Made by a program: the position numbers and the translations under genes. Shown one piece after another: positions 38,446 through 49,609 of a stretch of DNA of 64,000 nucleotides. Origin of the DNA: Dactylis glomerata. Its lineage: Eukaryota > Streptophyta > Magnoliopsida > Poales > Poaceae. Numbering within the stretch: the first letter of the stretch is position 1; each line of letters begins with the position of its first letter. The notes beneath the pieces were generated by a model. The model worked only from the letters and a program-made list of their open reading frames with translations, had not been told where the DNA came from and searched no databases. The stretch spans positions 485,671 through 549,670 of the forward strand of contig QXEO01002089.1 of NCBI GenBank assembly GCA_007115705.1, in the 5' to 3' direction.

Positions 38446-40053
38446 TGATACGTCTCAAACGTATCTATAATTTTTGATGCTCCATGCTTGTTTTTACACC
38501 ATTTGCCTATTGTTTCGTTACACTTAGTGGCATTTTTATGCATTTTCCGAAACTAACCTATTAACGAAGTGCCACAGTGCCAGTTCCCTGTTTTCTGCTG
38601 TTTTTGTGTTTCAGAGTGATACACAGAAAATATTCTCGGAATTGGACGAAACAAGTTCCTGAAGTCTTATTTTACCCGGAAGCTTCCAGAGATCCGAAGG
38701 AGAGTAGGAGGCGAGGGACCAGGGGCCCACACGCATAGGTGGCACGGCCAGCCCCTGGCCCGTGCCACCCCCGTGTGTGGCCACCTGGCCCCTCCTCTGA
38801 CATCGCCCCTTCGCCTATAAAGACCCCCCGACGAGAAAAACCTAAGCACCCGATCAGTTTTCCAGAACACATCGCGATCCGCCGCCGCCGTCGACCCGAA
38901 GATCGGGAGGGTCCAGAAGCTCTTCCCGGCACCTTGTCGGAGAGGGGAATCGCCACCGGAGGTCTCCTTCATCGCCATGCTTGCCTCCGGAGCGATGAGT
39001 GAGTAGTCTACCTTGGACTATGGGTCCATAGCAGTAGCTAGATGGTTGTCTTCTCCACTATGTGCTTCATGTTTAGATCTCATGAGCTGCCATACATGAT
39101 TGAGATCACCGTTATGTAATTCTACATGTTTGGTTTGTTGGGATCCGATGAATATTGGTGTTTATGATTAAGTTGCTGTACTGAATTATATCTTTTGTTA
39201 TCTCTATGTTGTTTATGATCTTGCATGCTCTCCGTTGTTAGTAGCTATCTTGGCCGAGTAGTTGCTAGTGACTCCAAGAGGGGGTATTTATGCTCGATAG
39301 TGGGTTCATGTCTCTATTTCACCTGGGGGAGTGACAGAAACCTCTAAGGTGGTAGATGTGCTGTTGCTACTAGGGAGAAAACAACATTCATATGCTCAAG
39401 GGCATATGCTTTGTTTACATTACACACTTTGCTTAATGCAATTATCTGTTGTTCGCAACTTAATACTTGTGGAGTTCTCGGATTGATTCACCAGAAGTGG
39501 ATTATTAGTCATAGATGCAGTTGGATGGCGGTCTATGTATTTTGTTGTAATGCCCAGAGTAAATCTCATAGTGATCCTCTTGACATATCACGTTATCTTT
39601 ATTCTATCAATTGCCCAACTGTAATTTGTTTACCCAGCATGTGCTATTTTATCTATGGAGAGACACCACTACTGAACTGTGGACCCCGGTCCTATTTCCA
39701 TCATATTGCTATCACCTGTTTACTTTACTCGTACTGTTTACTTTACTCACATACTTTTACTGTTTTCCACTCGATACACTCATAACCTTTGTTTCAAGCA
39801 AACCGGTGGGATTGACAACCTCATCGCAAGTTGGGAACAAAGTATTTGTTTGTGCGTGTGCTGGTTCCACAAACACCTTCAGTCGTCATTGTCTCTCCTC
39901 TCCTGAATGATATTAAACCTTGGTTTCTTAACTGAGGGAAAACTTACTGCTACACTCATCATACCTTCCTCTTGGGGTTCCCAACGGGTTGGTTATCCAC
40001 CACGCACAAGGACAGTCTGCTCCCGCGTCAACTACACACTACCACACACAGCA
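38446..40053 (+). repeat. 3' LTR of the gag-only element
   Basis: Ends ...CACACAGCA, then ACCCC and the rest of the H1 LTR. Differences from the 5' LTR are mostly transitions. Confidence 0.9.
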
Positions 40054-40058
40054 ACCCC

Positions 40059-40077
40059 CTATACTTGTGGGTCATCA
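40059..40077 (+). repeat. H1 5' LTR, last 19 bases
   Basis: CTATACTTGTGGGTCATCA, the usual terminal block of this LTR type, directly before the H1 primer site. Confidence 0.75.
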
Positions 40078-40198
40078 AGACTATTTTCTGGCGCCGTTGC
40101 CGGGGAGTGAAGTGCTATTGAAGAGTGGAATTGGTAAAGGTAACCGTCGCTGTGAGTATTATTTTTATTTCTGTCTTTTATTTTTATTTTATTTTGCT

Positions 40199-43087
40199 AT
40201 GGAGAGTTCTCCATTTGGGTTCCTATTCGGGAACACTACCACTGTTGCAGATGTGGATGAACCACAACCTCCACCTGCTCAATTAGATCCTTTTAAAATA
40301 CCTATGAAAATTGTTGAACGTGTTATGGATAACTGCTATTCAGGAGATGGAACTGTCCATCCGGGTGATCATTTACTCTTTATACATGAGTTATGCGAGT
40401 TGTTCAAGTGTGCAGGTATTTCATCAAGCAAAGTTAAGAGGAAGCTATTCTCTTTATCACTGAAAGGCAGAGCTGAGGAGTGGTATCGGCTGCTAAAGGA
40501 TGGTCCATCTATTGCTTGGGAGGAAATTGTACCTCTCTTTTATTCCAAGTTTTATCCTCCAAGTGAAATTCATAAAGATCATAATCGAATATATAACTTT
40601 TGGCCTCATGATGGAGATAGTATTGCCCAAGCGTGGGGGATATTGAAGTTACTAATGCTCAAATGTCCCATTCATGGGCTCCCCAGTAATATTGTTACTG
40701 ATAACTTTTATGCGAGGCTTGCTCTTCATGACAAGGATTATTTGGATGTTTCCTATTTTGGATCATTTATCCATATGAAAGGAGAAGCTAAATGGGATCT
40801 TCTTGACCGTATTCAAGAAAATGCTAAAGGATGGGAGAACGACAAAGGTAGGAGGTCAGGTATAAATTATGATTATGAATGCATTAAAGCTTTTATGGGA
40901 ACCGATGACTTTCATAATGTTAGCACTATTTATGGTCTTGATTCTCACATACTTGCTAACTGTTTTAAGGCATTTGCCTCTTATCTTGATGTTCCAAAGA
41001 AAGATTGGAACAAGTATCATGCGCCTTATAAAGATTCCATTAGTCATATTCCTGCCAAAACTACTGAAGTTTGTACTGTTGATCGCATTTTGCCTAAACC
41101 TTATTTTAAGAAGACGCCTTTCCATGCTAAGGTAAAGGAGCATTCTACTTTGGTAAGTGTGCTTAATAAAAGTACTAAGAAAGCTACAGAACCTGATGAG
41201 CAAATTACTATTAAGTCTCCTGTGGCTATAGTGAAGGACCTTGTTACTAAAGATGTAGGAGATGAACATATTGTCTTTTGTGAAGATGCTTCTAACATTG
41301 TTTCACATCCTAGTAGGCGTAGGAAAACAAGTGTTCCTGTTATCTCTGTCAGGATTGGCGATCATTGCTATTATGGTTTATGTGACATTGGTGCAAGTTC
41401 AAGTGCTATTCCTATAGAGCTTTATAAAGAAATTATGTATGAGATTGCCCCTTGTGAACTAGAGGAGATTGATGTGGTTATTCAGCTTGCTACTAGAGAG
41501 ACTGTCTTGCCACTCGGTATTGTTCGAGATATGGAAGTTTTATGCGGTAAGACTAAATATCCTACTAATTTTCTAGTACTTGGTAAGGAAGCTAGTAAAA
41601 CTTGTCCTATTATTTTCGGTAGACCCTTTTTGAATACTTGTGGTGCTGTGATAGATTGTAAGAAGGAGAATTTTTTTACTAAATTTGATGGAGAATCTTA
41701 TGAGTTTAATTTTTCTAAGTTCGCTAAAACTTCTTATGAAAATGAATTGCCTAATGAAATTTTTTGAGTTAAACAACTTGCCTCTATTGCTCTTGCTGCT
41801 AACAATGCTTTGCAGCAATTTATGGAGGACCATGAAAGTGATGTTTTCAGGAAGGAAACAGAAGAGATTGATGATATTCTTCTTCGTCGACCACCGTTGA
41901 TTAAGCACAATTTACCTGTGGAGGATCTTGGTACCACTTTGCCACATAAGAAAGATCCTGTTTTTGAACTAAAACCTTTACCTGATGATCTTAAGTATGC
42001 TTATATAGATGATAAGAAAATATATCCTGTTATTATCAGTTCTAAACTTTCAGGAAAGGAAGAAGAAAGGTTATTGGAAGTATTGAGGAAACACCGAGGA
42101 GCTATGAGATATACTCTTAATGATTTAAAAGGGATTTCTCCTACTATATGTCAGCATGCTATTAACATGGAAGAAGATGCAAAGCCAGTAGGTGAACATC
42201 AACGCCGCTTAATTCCAAAGATGAAGGAAGTGGTAAGAAATGAGGTATTGAAGCTCCTTGATGCTGGTATTATTTATCCTATTGCTGATAGTAGATGGGT
42301 TAGTCCTGTTCATTATGTTTCTAAGAAAGGAGGTATCACTGTTGTGCCTAATGAGAATAACGAGCTTATTCCTCAAAAGGTGGTAGTTGGTTATAGGATG
42401 TGCATTGATTTTAGAAAGGTAAACAAAGTTACTAAGAAAGATCATTACCCTTTACCGTTTATAGATCAAATGTTAGAGAGGTTGTCTAAGAAGACTCATT
42501 TTTGTTTTCTTGATGGTTATTCCGGTTTCTCTCAGATTGCTGTTAAACCGCAAGATCAAGAGAAAACCACTTTTACTTGTCCTTATGGAACTTATGCTTA
42601 TAGACGTATGCCATTTGGTTTATGCAATGCTCCTGCTACTTTTCAAAGATGCATGTCTGCTATTTTTCATGGTTTTTGTGAAGAAATTGTGGAGGTTTTC
42701 ATGGATGATTTCTCCGTCTATGGAACTTCTTTTGATAATTGTTTGCACAATCTTGATAAAGTTTTGCAGAGGTGTGAAGAAACTAATCTTGTTCTAAATT
42801 GGGAGAAATGCCACTTTATGGTGAATGAAGGAATTATTCTTGGACATAAAATCTCCGAAAGAGGTATCAAAGTTGACAGAGCAAAGGTTGAAGCAATTGA
42901 GAAAATGCCCTGTCCTAGAGATGTTAAAGGTATTCGTAGTATTCTTGATCATGCTGGTTTCTATAGGAGGTTTATTAAAGATTTCTCTAAGATTTCAAAG
43001 CCTCTTACTAATCTTCTTCAAAAAGATGTACCATTTGTTTTTGATGATGATTGTGAGGAAGCTTTTGAAACTTTAAGAAGGCTTTAA
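40199..43087 (+). pseudogene. gag-pol: H1 gag-protease-reverse transcriptase, broken
   Basis: ATG at 40199 (MESSPFGFLFGN). The Retrotrans_gag-type region is about residues 50-200 (LSLKGRAEEWYRLLKDG, FYSKFYPPSEIHKDHNRIYN). The retropepsin-like region has CDIGASSSAIP with Asp396 and a later IIFGRPFLNT flap-side block. TGA at 41765-41767 interrupts, but the same frame continues to the reverse transcriptase: YRMCIDFRKVNKVTKKDHYP, DGYSGFSQI, and the catalytic FMDD (42698-42709). The frame ends at TAA 43085-43087 because of an apparent one-base loss near 43074; RNase H follows in another frame. It is dead as a single polyprotein. Confidence 0.85.
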
Positions 43088-43743
43088 CTACTGCTCCTAT
43101 TGTTCAACCACCTGATTGGAATTTACCCTTTGAAATTATGTGCGATGCTAGTGATTTTGCTGTTGGTGCTGTTCTTGGACAGCGCGTAGATAAGAAGTTG
43201 AATGTTATTCATTATGCTAGTAAGACTCTTGATGCTGCTCAGAAGAATTATGCTACCACTGAAAAAGAGTTTCTTGCTGTTGTTTTTGCATGTGATAAGT
43301 TTAGACCTTACATTGTTGATTCTAAAGTTACTATTCATACTGATCACGCTGCTATTAGATATCTTATGTCGAAGAAGGATGCTAAGCCTAGGCTTATTAG
43401 ATGGGTGTTGCTTTTACAAGAGTTTGATTTGCATATTGTAGATAGGAAAGGTGTTGACAATCCTGTTGCTGACAATTTGTCTAGATTAGAAAACATTTCT
43501 TTTGATCCTATTCCTGTTAATGATAGTTTTCCAAATGAACAGTTGGATTCAATAAATGTAACTTTGCGAGAGAATCCGTGGTATTCTGATTATGCTAATT
43601 TTATTGTTTCCAACTATTTGCCTCCAACCTTTACAGCTCACCAAAGAAGAAAATTCTTTTATGATTTGAGGCATTATTTTTGGGATGACCCACTGCTACT
43701 TGGTGATGGCGCCAGAGAAGAGGCTGCTGACGTGGAGCAGTAA
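43088..43743 (+). pseudogene. H1 RNase H, frameshifted and truncated
   Basis: Continues the polyprotein in a different frame from the reverse transcriptase: MCDASDFAVGAVLGQR, TEKEFLAVVFACDKF, HTDHAAIRYL and the VADNLSRLE end typical of Gypsy RNase H. Recognisable retroelement sequence ends at about 43700 (YFWDDP). The remaining codons to TAA belong to the junction with the next element. Integrase is absent. Confidence 0.8.
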
Positions 43744-44539
43744 GTCCTTGTGCGTGGTGATGACCAGCCCGTTGGGAACCCCAAGAGGAAGGTATGAAGA
43801 GTGTAGCGGCTAGTTTTCCCTCAGTTAAGATACCAAGGTTTATCGATCAGGAGAGGAGAGACAATGACGACTGAAGGTGTTTGTGGAACCTGCACACACA
43901 CAAATAAATACTTTGCTCCCAACTTGCGATGAGGTTGTCAATCTCACCGGTTTGCTTGAAACAAAGGTTACGAGTGTATCTAGTGGAAAACAATAAAAGT
44001 ATGCGAGTAAAGTAAACAGTACGAGTAAAGTAACAGGTGATAGCAATATGATGGAAATAGGACCGGGGTCCACAGTTCACTAGTGGTGTCTCTCCATAGA
44101 TAAAATAACACATGCTGGGTAAACAAATTACAGTTGGGCAATTGATAGAATAGAGATAACATGATATGTCAAGAAGATCACTATGAGATTTACTCTGGGC
44201 ATTACAACAAAATACATAGACCGCCATTCAACTGCATCTATGACTAATAATCCACTTGTGGTGAATCAATCCGAGAACTCCACAAGTATTAAGTTGCGAA
44301 CAACAGATAATTGCATTAAGCAAAGTGTGTAATGTAAACAAAGCATATGCCCTTGAGCATATGAATGTTGTTTTCTCCCTAGTAGCAATAGCACATCTAC
44401 CACCTTAGAGGTTTCTGTCACTCCCCCAGGTGAAATAGAGACATGAACCCACTATCGAGCATAAATACCCCCTCTTGGAGTCACTAGCAACTACTCGGTC
44501 AAGATAGCTATTAACAACGGAGAGCATGCAAGATCATAA
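43725..44539 (-). repeat. E3 LTR, 3' part
   Basis: Matches the second half of the LTRs at 33368 and 38446 on the opposite strand: AGTGACAGAAACCTCTAAGG, GATTGACAACCTCATCGCAA and the CCTTCCTCTTGGGGTTCCCA end. Confidence 0.85.
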
Positions 44540-44540
44540 T

Positions 44541-44835
44541 ACAGGAGAGCAGAGCTTTGGTAACACAATCATGTAACACATAGTAATATATGTTACAGGG
44601 AAAATTACAGTAACACATAATTTGTGTGCCAAAGACCGCTAGTAACACAAACTATATAAGGTCTAAAATTGTGTTACAAATATATCAACACAGTAACATA
44701 TGATTATGTGCGAGATGTTATGTGATACAAGTATATTGACATTGTAACACATAGATATGAGTTGGCGGGAGTGTGTTACAAAGATTAGTGTGAGTAACAT
44801 ATAATCATATGTTGATCCATAGTGTTACAAGCTCT
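44541..44835. repeat. Left subterminal GTAACA/TGTTAC repeats
   Basis: About a dozen GTAACA, GTTACA and TGTTAC words in both orientations (for example GGTAACACA, TGTAACACATAG, GTGTTACAAA, AGTAACATATG). The density drops sharply after 44835. Confidence 0.75.
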
Positions 44836-44925
44836 ATTATTGGGCTGGTCCTAAGTTTTTTTAGGGGGGGAGCAGTGGTGAAATTAGAACCAGGAGACAC
44901 TTAATATTTATGCATCAAAATAGTA

Positions 44926-45019
44926 TTTTCTCCAATTGAAAATAAGTATCGGTGATTTTGTACTGACTTAGTATAAATTTTATACTAAGTCACCGACACT
45001 TATTTCCAATCGGAGGGAG
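44926..45019. mobile_element. Stowaway MITE in the CACTA-like element
   Basis: Near-perfect hairpin: TCTCCAATTGAAAATAAGTA at left, TACTTATTTCCAATCGGAGGGAG-type sequence at right, flanked by TA. 94 bp. Confidence 0.75.
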
Positions 45020-45428
45020 TATTGGATATATGTAACTCAATATAGATTATATGTATTTCTGAAATTTGAAATTTTAACAAACTTTGTAATGTGAAAAAAA
45101 TTACGTATGTAGGTGGGGGAGGAAGAACTTCCTATGTGATTAGCTCATTCTTTTGACTACTAGATGACCCGTTGCGCCACTAGAGGGAATCGGAAAAAAT
45201 TAAGGCATAAATTTTATGCCCTTTGCTGCCAAGCATGTCGCTTTACGCGCTTGAGATTCACCGATTTTAGGGTTGCTAACTGTAGATTGATTTGAATTGA
45301 TGGCATGTGGACCTCATATGTGGTGGTTCAACATGTGACTCAAAATAATCTGAAGTAGTACTTCTACTTTCATTGCAATAATATCATAACTGTAAGTACA
45401 AGTACGTGGAAAGAGTTCAAATGTTTTA

Positions 45429-45611
45429 CTCCATGCATTTCAATGGATAAGGCGCACACGCATTTAAGATTTGTCTTTAACCAAAATTAATGCATGTATA
45501 TAAGAAAGAAATATTTGATTTAAATTGTAGTATATAATCAAGATATCATTTCTTAAACCTTTTGATCAAGGTTTGTTTCAAAATGAGTTCTATTCATATG
45601 AACAGAGGTAG
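45429..45611. mobile_element. Stowaway-like MITE, degraded
   Basis: CTCCATGCATTTCAATGGAT at left and ATTCATATGAACAGAGGTAG at right, flanked by TA. Ends are imperfectly complementary. Confidence 0.5.
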
Positions 45612-45944
45612 TAGTGTAAAGATGGGAGAATCCATTTCTTATACAGCTGTGGTTTCAAATTGGTTGGGATTTTTCTTTGGAATGTAGCATAGTAAGAATG
45701 CCTCTTGATAGGTTTAATTATGATTGAATTACTAATGACCAAAAAATAATTAATTTATATAGCAGAGGGTGTTTGTTTAGTTGACTTGGAATGTAAGTTA
45801 CTAAGAATGCCTCTTGATAGGTGCAAGGAAGACGCATTTTTTAAAATCAGTAGTATGAAAGCAGCAAATGGATGAACACAGTTAATTTGAGCGGGGCAAA
45901 CACGAAAGAATGTTAACTGTCTGACCAGCATTTTTCTAGAATAA

Positions 45945-46215
45945 CTTGCACGCTTTTATTGATCAAAGTCCAGAGTTACAAGGATTGAAACAGTATCATG
46001 GGTGGGGTTCAAATAAGCCACAGGTGGCGCCCCTGTTCTAGAGATAAAGCAAATTGAGCTAGATTATGAGGCTCAATATTTCAATTTGTAACTTCAAACT
46101 TAAACACAACCTCATCAAAATCTGATCTGACAATCGAGATTTCTCTCACAGTTGATGCATATTGCGCCCCTGTACCTTCTACTATGTATGAGATAACTTG
46201 TTTGCAATTAGCTGC
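45945..46215 (-). pseudogene. LINE 3' end with RNase H remnant
   Basis: Minus-strand frame shows REISIVRSDFDEVVF, NLAQFALSLEQGRHLWLI, the C-terminal RNase H pattern of grass LINEs, followed by the AATAAAAGCGTGCAAG 3' end. Short and truncated. Confidence 0.6.
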
Positions 46216-47890
46216 AGAACCTGAAGACTTGTTCCTGGATACTGCACCGGTTGACCAGGTTCCACTTACTGTTCAACTGAATTATTTACAGAAAACTAAA
46301 GTAAGAAAGAATCTAGCCCTAACTCAATGTAACCTTTAAGTTTGACTATTTTACAGAGACATGCATCAGATGATGCCCACTAACATCGCCAAAGTAATTC
46401 GAGAAGCTATTTATAATAACTAATACAGAAGACACAAAGCAACTTTTGAGTTTACAATCATTTCATAACAAAAAAAATTCATAGAAAGGCTAATAAGCTC
46501 ATGGAGCTCAGGTATATGGCTTCCTAAAGTATAATAATGTACCATTCATCTTGTTACTTGCATGAAGAGTATAAGAAAAGCAAACTAGAAGCATGGGAGT
46601 CTTGCAATAGGAGAGTATTAGCCCAAGGCAACCTGTACAATGTGTGAACAGCTGTGAAACAACGGTCTTGGCAAATCTTTGGGTCCAATGGAGCTTGCTA
46701 TATACTACATTTTCTAGAAATAGAAGCTCTCTTCCGGATAAATTACAGGCAATCCATAAGGCACAGTCGTATTAAGCTATGAGATATAATTCAAATGTTT
46801 TACCTACTAAGGTTTTGACCATCTGAATACTTCCAACACACTTGACCACGTCCATTCATGTGCATGCTTTCCCAAAAATTGTGTGTTTTACTCGAACATC
46901 TAAATCATGGTTGTTGGTCAAATTATTCTAGAATAATATGATGATGCAAAGATTAAAATGGGAAATATTCAGTACAGAAGCAATCTATGATGCTCAATTC
47001 AGTTATATGTATACTGTAAAGGAAAGCACAGAGATTAAGGCCAGACATGGTATTTCTACATTGCTACTCAATTTCTTGTGCAAGACCATTTTCACCTTCC
47101 AAATTTCTAAACTACTAATCAGCAAATGCAATGACTGTTTTAAAAACTGAAATAGTTTTGCATTTACACAGCAATGAAGCAAGGATGAGGTGCATCCAGC
47201 ACATATATGACTCACTCTACACTCTAGGCTTACATATCATCACAGTAATGCAAAATCAAACAATGTCAGACCAAGATTTGCATATGGCGAATAGAGGAAC
47301 AAAGCCATACCTGTAGGAAAAATTTGTCGCATCGTGCTGCAAAACCAAAAAAGAAAATTTGAACCCCATCTCCCAGAGCCTCTTCCCTGGTTGACAAACA
47401 ATTAGGAGTATATGTTTACTCATTATCCGTTAGCTAGAGATTCATCTTAATGATGTTTCCCTGGTAGACAAATGCTTACAAGATTCGATGTTGTTGTGCT
47501 GACACTAAGTGCAATTAAAAAAATGTATATAAAATTAGGAAAATGGATGATCAATTACTAAATTGACCATAGCAAATATGGTCCATATACTACGGGAAAT
47601 ATGTGCACCTAGAAAAATATATTTCCTTCCAATATGCTGCTAGAGAGCTGCTCAGTTACATTACCAATATGCATACCAAGAAAACCATAAGGGACAACGC
47701 ATCTTTTCTAGATCTAAAATCAATAACAAATTTCACTATAAATCTGCACACAAATACACTACACGCATTGTACTATCCCGAGAGTATACATCTTTTTAAC
47801 CCAAAAATCATAGGTGCAAGCAGATAGGGGACTGCTTAGTAAGAGATTAATTAATTATAAAAGGAGAAGAGAAAGCAAACCGCATCACAC
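46216..47890. other. CACTA interior, AT-rich, no gene recognised
   Basis: Several short open frames without coding character. Possible intron remnants of the minus-strand unit starting near 48050, but no domain can be named. Confidence 0.4.
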
Positions 47891-47959
47891 AAGCTTGATG
47901 GACAGAGAGAAATAGAGGTAAGGGGATTTGGGCGAGCTGGACCTGGGAGTTGGTGTACC

Positions 47960-48045
47960 TGATGGCCGAGATGCACTAACGCCTCATCGGCATGACTTGT
48001 CCAGGCTGCGTAACATCCGTGATAGCTGGTGGCGCCATTGAAGGG
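47960..48045 (-). pseudogene. Short gene-like exon, minus strand, unknown
   Basis: The minus strand gives MAPPAITDVTQPGQVMPMRR then a stop, followed by CATCAG/GTACACC, which looks like an exon end with a donor. Upstream is a CT-rich leader-like sequence. It may be a captured gene 5' end. I do not recognise the product. Confidence 0.25.
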
Positions 48046-48948
48046 GATATGGAGGTGGATCTGGGAGGAGGAGCGAGGATGAGATCTGGTAGGGAGTCGA
48101 CAGGGTCGCAGGGAGGGCGATACGGGGTGGATCTGGTCGATTTGTTATCGAGCGGGGGCTGGAAAAAAAAGGGTTGATTTGATCAAGAGCGGACGATGTC
48201 GCGCGAACGGAAGAAAATTATCCCGGTTCTTTTCGTTTTCCCACCAAAGAATTAACAGCCCGAGGGAATTCGTCCGCGTGGATGAAAAAGGCGCGCCGAA
48301 ATATTTTCTATCAATTACTTTGTTTGCTCCCGACTATTTGGATTTTTTTTCAGAGATATTACATTTTAATTTTGTTTGCTAATAGGATTTTCTCCGAAAT
48401 TTTGACTTGTTGCAATACAAAATGATACAATTACTTATTTTATCCATATCCATAACTTTCTCCTCTATGTCTACTAATTTCAAATAATACATGTTCATAG
48501 TATAATACGATTTGTATTCGAGAGAGCGAGTTTCACCCAATCCATCTTCAAAGAAAATACATCAAATAGCATTTTATCTCTTTTCACTTGTCAGTGTCTG
48601 CATGCGGCGGAGCCGTACCGCTTCGAGAGAGGAGGGAGTTGGGCCGTGGACCGTTTTCTGGCTCGGGCCGGATTCGGTTCCGCGGCCTTTTTATATTTTT
48701 TTGTTCATTCTTTTTCTTTTGTGACTTTTGCAAAGGAGCACCAAAACAATTAAAACAAAACTCTATATTTCTATAAAATTCAATAAAGCATTTGAAAGCA
48801 GTAAGAAACAAGTTTCCAAAATAAAACAAGATTTTCAATAAATTTTATAAATTTGGACAAAAGAGGTTTTACTTGCAAAATAAAAAATAGAAATAGTGTT
48901 TTAAAAAACAATCCTTTAAATAAGAGTAAATACTTTATAAAATAATAT

Positions 48949-49060
48949 TTGAAACAGACGAACTCTAATAACGCAAGATCTAACACAAAAGGATTGAACT
49001 AGGAACAGATGAACCCGAATAACGCAAGATCTAACACAAAATGATTGAAATGGGATAAGA
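48949..49060. repeat. Short direct tandem repeat
   Basis: ACAGACGAACTCTAATAACG...AACACAAAAGGATTGAA is repeated as ACAGATGAACCCGAATAACG...AACACAAAATGATTGAA, a unit of about 53 bp. Confidence 0.75.
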
Positions 49061-49080
49061 ACAAGGGAACAAAGGGTTAC

Positions 49081-49482
49081 CTCCGGCTCGTCGTCGATGA
49101 TGCTGGTGTCGTAGGGGTTCTCTGACGCGACGTATGACACTGGTTCATATGGGTCTTCGTACTGGTCTCAATCGACGGGGGCGGCGGCCGATGTGCCGGC
49201 GGCTAATGCGCCGGCGCCTACGTCAGAAGCAGTGACAGGGCCTGGACGGGGGGCGATGGCCGATGCGCCGGCGGCTGATGCGCCGGCGCCTACGTCGGAA
49301 GCAGCGATGGGGGCCTGGATGGGGGGGGGGGCGGCGGACGATACGCCGGCGGCTGATGCGCCGGTGGCTGATGCGCCGGTGGCTACGTTGGAAGCAGCGA
49401 CGGGGGCCTGGACGGGGGCGACGGCCGATGCGCCGACGGCTACGTCGAAAGAGCCGATAATGGGCATCTCATTCTTCTCCAT
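49081..49482 (-). pseudogene. Ala/Gly-repeat gene-like exon of the CACTA element
   Basis: ATG at 49482 (MEKNEMPIIGSFDVAVG). 134 codons reach a donor-like GAG/GTAACC at 49081-49077, with one in-frame TGA at 49170-49168. Residues 20-100 are imperfect repeats of an ASDVGAGASAAGASA type unit. After the stop the frame gives an acidic YEDPYEPVSYVAS segment. A TATA-like CTTTATAGAG lies about 120 bases upstream (near 49600) with a leader between, so this resembles a true first exon. It is divergent from the plus-strand TNP1-like unit. No known domain. It may be the second gene of the transposon. Confidence 0.45.
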
Positions 49483-49597
49483 CGTCAGGGTTTTTTTTGG
49501 GGTTTTTTCTTCGGTTGTGGAGAAGATGATGGGACAGGAGAGGCGGTTGCAGTGAGAATGAGAGAGTGGGCGAGCGTCGACGGAGAGAAAAAGGGGC

Positions 49598-49608
49598 TCT
49601 ATAAAGAT
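49598..49608 (-). promoter_or_regulatory. TATA-like box for the Ala/Gly-repeat exon
   Basis: CTTTATAGAGCC on the minus strand followed by a CT-rich leader up to the ATG at 49482. Confidence 0.4.
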
Positions 49609-49609
49609 G

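Larger units (their letters stand above)
33368..40053 (+). mobile_element. Gag-only Gypsy retrotransposon nested in the H1 LTR
   Basis: 6,686 bp with target duplication ACCCC at 33363-33367 and 40054-40058. LTRs of 1,607 and 1,608 bp, primer site, one gag-like ORF, about 2.6 kb of non-coding sequence, and a CTTGGGGATGC polypurine-type tract. No protease, reverse transcriptase, RNase H or integrase. It must depend on a helper with matching signals. By eye the LTRs differ at roughly 35-40 sites, about 2.3 percent, near one million years at 1.3e-8 per site per year. LTR style resembles the Sabrina/WHAM group of wheat and barley. Confidence 0.88.
31862..43700 (+). mobile_element. Gypsy retrotransposon H1, 3'-truncated and split by another element
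   Basis: 5' LTR starts TGATACGTCCATTTTGC at 31862 and ends ...CTTGTGGGTCATCA at 40077, interrupted by the 33368-40053 element plus its duplicated ACCCC. The intact LTR would be about 1,525 bp. The primer site is TGGCGCCGTTGCCGGGGA at 40089-40106. One broken gag-protease-reverse transcriptase-RNase H coding region follows (40199 to about 43700). Integrase, 3' region and 3' LTR are missing. Protease before reverse transcriptase and RNase H with no integrase seen before them fits Ty3/Gypsy, and the sequence style fits the Athila lineage. Confidence 0.8.

Noticed and set aside
31862..40077. First reading as one element with tandem LTR-internal-LTR-internal structure
   Set aside because: The ACCCC duplication and continuation of the H1 LTR after 40058 show a nested insertion instead.
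49193..49555. Plus-strand ORF of 120 codons, Ala/Pro/Asp-rich
   Set aside because: It is the shadow of the minus-strand repeat exon, which has a TATA, leader and splice donor.
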